Source: Bacteroidaceae bacterium
GTDB lineage: Bacteria; Bacteroidota; Bacteroidia; Bacteroidales; Bacteroidaceae
DNA length: 64,000 nt
NCBI GenBank assembly: GCA_017458585.1
Contig: JAFTAJ010000029.1
Coordinates: forward strand, 1-64,000
Direction: 5' to 3'
In this document: positions 61,031-64,000 of the stretch, in pieces
Layout of the letters: each line of letters begins with the position of its first letter
Position numbering within the stretch: the stretch's first letter is position 1
Made by a program: the position numbers and the translations under genes
The notes under the pieces: generated by a model
Database searches by the model: none
Told to the model about the DNA's origin: nothing
Seen by the model: the letters and a program-made list of their open reading frames with translations, nothing else

Positions 61031-61975
61031 ATGTCCAACACCCTCATCCGCACCCTCTCCGGCATAGCCTTTGTAATAGTGATAGTGGGCTGCCTGCTCC
61101 TCGGCATGTCCACCTACTGCGTGCTCTTTGCCCTCATCACCGCCCTGCTGCTCAATGAGTTCAACGAGCTCCTCGCCCGTCACGACATAGCGCAGGTCAA
61201 CAACACCGTGAGCATCATCAGCGGCGTATACCTCTTCATCGCCTTCTTCCTCACCTGCAGCGGCAGCGCAGGCCTCGTCGCCTTCGCCCCATATATCCTC
61301 TCCCTCCTCTTCATCCTCATCAGCAACCTCTATTCCGGGGAGGAGCTCTCTCAAAAAGATTCTCCCCCTAAGCTAGGGGGAGTACGGCAAAGCCGGGAGG
61401 GGGTGTGTTCCTGGGCCTACACCTTCGCTGGCCAGCTCTATATCGCCCTGCCCATGGCGTTGCTCAACGTACTCGCCTTCAATCAGATCTACTCCCCCAT
61501 CCTGCCCCTCGCCGTCTTCGTCTTCCTGTGGCTCAACGACACCGGTGCCTACTGCTTCGGTTGCACCCTCGGCAAGAAAGTCAAATGGCAAATTAACATA
61601 CCTTCCCCCTTCAGGGGGATGAGAGGGGGTCTGTCAATCACCCATAAGCTCTTCCCCTCCATCTCTCCCAAGAAGACATGGGTAGGCAGCATCGGCGGTG
61701 CCATCGTCGTGTTGCTCGGCGCATGGGCCTTCCATGCCCTCCTCCCCCTAGAGGGGGATGAGAGGGGGTCCGTCCTTTTCTGGCTGGGTCTCGGCCTCAC
61801 CGTCTGCGTCTTCGGCACATGGGGCGACCTTGTGGAGAGCCAGTTCAAGCGCACCCTCGGCATCAAGGACAGCGGCAACTTCCTCCCCGGCCATGGCGGA
61901 GCCCTCGACCGCTTCGATAGCGCCCTCCTAGCCATACCCGCCGCCACCGCCTACGTCCTCCTATGGGGAATATAA
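61031..61975 (+). CDS. cdsA: Phosphatidate cytidylyltransferase CdsA with three repeat-derived insertions
   Basis: This 314-residue membrane enzyme makes CDP-diacylglycerol from phosphatidate and CTP. The C-terminal signature GDLVESQFKRTLGIKDSGNFLPGHGGALDRFDS is intact, as is SPKKTWVGSIGG. Three in-frame palindromic elements interrupt it: 61360-61410 (DSPPKLGGVRQSREGVCS), 61601-61637 (NIPSPFRGMRGGLSIT) and 61739-61775 (LLPLEGDERGSV). They sit in loops between helices, so the enzyme may remain active. It is last in rsfS-ftsH-cdsA. Confidence 0.95.
   Translation: MSNTLIRTLSGIAFVIVIVGCLLLGMSTYCVLFALITALLLNEFNELLARHDIAQVNNTVSIISGVYLFIAFFLTCSGSAGLVAFAPYILSLLFILISNLYSGEELSQKDSPPKLGGVRQSREGVCSWAYTFAGQLYIALPMALLNVLAFNQIYSPILPLAVFVFLWLNDTGAYCFGCTLGKKVKWQINIPSPFRGMRGGLSITHKLFPSISPKKTWVGSIGGAIVVLLGAWAFHALLPLEGDERGSVLFWLGLGLTVCVFGTWGDLVESQFKRTLGIKDSGNFLPGHGGALDRFDSALLAIPAATAYVLLWGI
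61360..61410. repeat. Palindromic element 1 inside cdsA
   Basis: ctccccctaagctaggggga core, then gtacggcaaagccgggaggg and ggtgtgttc. It is the same form as the intergenic copies at 9677-9725 and 30165-30211. Confidence 0.85.
61601..61637. repeat. Palindromic element 2 inside cdsA
   Basis: ccttcccccttcagggggat then gagagggggtctgtc; a variant arm sequence of the family, translated in frame. Confidence 0.8.
61739..61775. repeat. Palindromic element 3 inside cdsA
   Basis: ctcctccccctagaggggga then tgagagggggtccgtcc; the same variant as element 2, translated in frame. Confidence 0.8.
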
Positions 61976-62070
61976 CATCTCACATCTCACATCTTACATA
62001 TTACATCTCACATCTTACATATTACATCTCACATCTTACATATTACATCTCACATCTTACATATTACATT
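61976..62070. repeat. 21-bp tandem repeat (acatcttacat type), about four copies
   Basis: ttacatattacatct recurs at 61994, 62015, 62036 and 62057, exactly 21 bases apart. It fills the gap from the cdsA stop to the following CotH gene and stays open in that gene's reading frame. Confidence 0.9.
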
Positions 62071-62077
62071 ACTCAGC

Positions 62078-64000
62078 ATGTGTGTGCTCGCTTCGGGAGC
62101 GCAGACAATAGCTGAGCAATACCGCGACCTGCTTGCACATTCCAAGGAGCTATACACGCAGGCCACCGGAAGGGACACCCAGGCAATCCCCGTCACCGGA
62201 GCACAGCTCAGCAGCAATGCCAGCGATTTTCAGGACGGACAGCATATAGAATACATGGTTGACGGCAACGCCACAACCTTCTGGCATAGCGACTGGCACA
62301 ACCAAGTCCAAGACACTCACTACATACAGATAGACTTCGCGGAGCCTGTCGGAGGCAATATCGGCCTGTATGTAGTCCGACGCCAGACAGGTGCCAACCA
62401 TGTCACGCTCATGGGAGTGCTGGGCAGCGTTGACCTTGAGCAATGGACCGACTTGGGCACCATCACGCTCGGCAACGCCAGCTCCGGTCAGGAATACACC
62501 TCCGCCCCCGTCTCCCTGGGCAACAGCACCTACCGCGCGTTGCGCTTCACCATCCTCGCCAACACTTCGGGCAACAAGTTTGGCCATTTTGCCGAGTTCC
62601 ACCCAATCCATGTTAATGAGTTCGGCCCTTACTACCTCACCGATTTAGGGCCCATCGCCTCAGCACTACGCACGCAGATAGCCATAGGCGAAACACTCAG
62701 CGATGACGCCATTACCGACGATGCGCTGCAAGAGTTGCAGGAAGCATACGATGCCTTCTCCGCAGAGCTGGACAACCTGCGGCGTGGCAATACCCCCTCC
62801 TTCATCAAGCAGCACACCAATCTGCCGAGCCTCTACATCAACACCTACGACGGTGCTGACATCTCCAGCAAACAAAACTATCAATACGCCAAGATGTGGC
62901 GCGTACGCGACGGACTGATAGAGATATTCGATTCTTTACAAATTCGTGGCCGTGGCAATAGCACATGGAACATGCCCAAGAAACCCTATCGCGTAAAGTT
63001 TAAGCACAAGACCAAGCTACTTGGCAACGACCATGCCAACGCACGCAACTGGACACTACTGGCCAACTGTGGTGACAAGGCGCTCATACGCAATGCAGTC
63101 GCCAGCTATATAGCCAAGAGTCTGGGGCAGCCCTTCGTGCCTGCCGCCACCTTCGTGGACATCACCCTCAACTCCAACTTCCTTGGCAACTATCAGGTGA
63201 GCGACCAGATAGACATCCACAAAAAGCGCATCGACATCGTGGAGCAAGACACCATCCCCGCCGACACCTCCGACATCTCCGGCGGCTACTTCATGGAGAT
63301 AGGATCACCAGCCGCATGGGGAGACTGCAACTTCCGCACCGACAAAGGAGTGCCCATCTCCGTCCGCTCGCCCGACAGCGAGTTTATACAAGAGCGGCAA
63401 GTCAACTACATACGCCAGTTTATGAACAACGTGGAGACCCGCCTCTTCTCCGACGATTATCAAGACCCCGACCGTGGCTATCGCCCACTCCTCGACAGTC
63501 TCACCCTCGCCTCGTGGTTACTGACTGTGGAGTACAGCGGCAACTGCGACGGTCTCTACAGCATCTACTGCTACAAGCAACAAGCCGACGACCACCTCTA
63601 CATGGGCCCTATCTGGGACTACGACATTGCCTTCAACAACTGCCACCGCATCGGTGAAGTCACCAATCGCCTCGTGCTCGACGCCGGATACGGCGGCAAC
63701 AGCGGCAAAAACTGGTTCGTGCAGATGTACACCGACCCATGGTTCCGCAATCTCATAGGCCGTCGATGGCACAAGGCCGTCTGCCAGGAGAACCTTGTGG
63801 AAAACACCCTTGCCTTCGTTGATAGTCTGGCGGCCGAGTTAGATGAGAGCCAACAAATGAATTACAAAGTCTGGCCCATCGACCAGCGCGTCTGGGATGA
63901 GCTGGAACTCTTCAGCACATATCAAGAAGGCATCGACTATCTGAAAGACTTCCTCGTCAACCACGCCGCCTATCTGTCATCCGTCTTCCCCAATCCCGAC
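62078..64000 (+). CDS. Second CotH-family protein, 3' end cut by window edge
   Basis: The frame is open from ATG 62078 to the window end (641 codons, no stop). A discoidin-like domain lies at about 40-180 (SSNASDFQDGQHIEYMVDGNATTFWHSDW). A CotH domain follows from about 255 (LQIRGRGNSTWNMPKKPYRVKF, NCGDKALIRNAVASYIAKSLGQ, GPIWDYDIAFNN). The architecture parallels the 25135 protein. The start is odd: MCVLASGAQ looks like the last part of a signal peptide, and the frame is open upstream through the 21-bp repeats to the cdsA stop without any ATG, GTG or TTG. Either the 5' end has been overwritten by the repeat, or a rare start (ATT) is used. Confidence 0.8.
   Translation, partial: MCVLASGAQTIAEQYRDLLAHSKELYTQATGRDTQAIPVTGAQLSSNASDFQDGQHIEYMVDGNATTFWHSDWHNQVQDTHYIQIDFAEPVGGNIGLYVVRRQTGANHVTLMGVLGSVDLEQWTDLGTITLGNASSGQEYTSAPVSLGNSTYRALRFTILANTSGNKFGHFAEFHPIHVNEFGPYYLTDLGPIASALRTQIAIGETLSDDAITDDALQELQEAYDAFSAELDNLRRGNTPSFIKQHTNLPSLYINTYDGADISSKQNYQYAKMWRVRDGLIEIFDSLQIRGRGNSTWNMPKKPYRVKFKHKTKLLGNDHANARNWTLLANCGDKALIRNAVASYIAKSLGQPFVPAATFVDITLNSNFLGNYQVSDQIDIHKKRIDIVEQDTIPADTSDISGGYFMEIGSPAAWGDCNFRTDKGVPISVRSPDSEFIQERQVNYIRQFMNNVETRLFSDDYQDPDRGYRPLLDSLTLASWLLTVEYSGNCDGLYSIYCYKQQADDHLYMGPIWDYDIAFNNCHRIGEVTNRLVLDAGYGGNSGKNWFVQMYTDPWFRNLIGRRWHKAVCQENLVENTLAFVDSLAAELDESQQMNYKVWPIDQRVWDELELFSTYQEGIDYLKDFLVNHAAYLSSVFPNPD

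Overview
The window reads as a chromosomal segment of a Bacteroidales bacterium, most likely Prevotella-like or Muribaculaceae-like. The evidence is the -7 element TAnnTTTG in front of many genes and tRNAs, a complete Na+-NQR operon, a PorT-like type IX secretion (T9SS) protein, secreted proteins with T9SS-type C-termini, and families largely restricted to Bacteroidetes (DUF3822, DUF4301, TIGR02757-type, DUF6057-like). No rRNA, integrase, transposase or CRISPR array is visible. Most of the window is GC-richer than the left end.

Region 1-9840 is an accessory, defence-type island lying against the 3' end of a tRNA-Ala gene. It holds the C-terminus of an Abi-family protein and a long, strongly folded leader (592-873) whose last hairpin covers the start codon of the next gene. 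After the leader come a PLD-nuclease/SNF2-helicase fusion, an Eco57I-like N6-adenine DNA methyltransferase and three unrecognised genes. The methyltransferase changes base composition abruptly just after its catalytic NPPY motif, as if its specificity half had been exchanged. I read this as a two-component ATP-dependent restriction-modification or DISARM-reminiscent system with uncharacterised accessory genes. It is the best candidate for an undescribed system here.

Region 9841-19101 is on the minus strand: tRNA-Ala, a large lipoprotein, a DUF349 protein, a CorA-type transporter, and an overlapping thiC / BASS transporter / rsmA cluster. Region 19240-25051 is nqrABCDEF. It is followed by a giant secreted CotH-family protein (25135-29916), tRNA-Val, tRNA-Met, an array of 21-bp tandem repeats and a second secreted protein. 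Region 32882-46269 carries rlmH, porT, a 56-residue ferredoxin, a large TonB-receptor-like barrel, DUF3822-rsmD, an ECF sigma factor with a membrane partner, an AGCS symporter, a DUF805 protein, a GH20 hexosaminidase and a TIGR02757 protein. Region 46403-58098 runs on the plus strand: DUF4301, LptF/G, RibBA, an aminotransferase, a DUF6057-like protein, a haem-motif PD40 lipoprotein, NudC and an M6 protease with a dockerin. tRNA-Gln, rsfS-ftsH-cdsA and a second, truncated CotH gene end the window.

Two classes of short repeat run through everything. The first is a G/C-rich palindromic element (core CTCCCCC...GGGGGAG, often ending GGGGGTGTGTC) between genes and, in frame, inside at least four proteins (DUF349 protein, RsmA, CdsA three times, the 31069 secreted protein). 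The second is A/T-rich simple repeats (types such as cctaattcctaa, ttgaagaattgaa, acatcttacat) that fill intergenic gaps, supply stop codons, and encode or erode signal peptides and loops.
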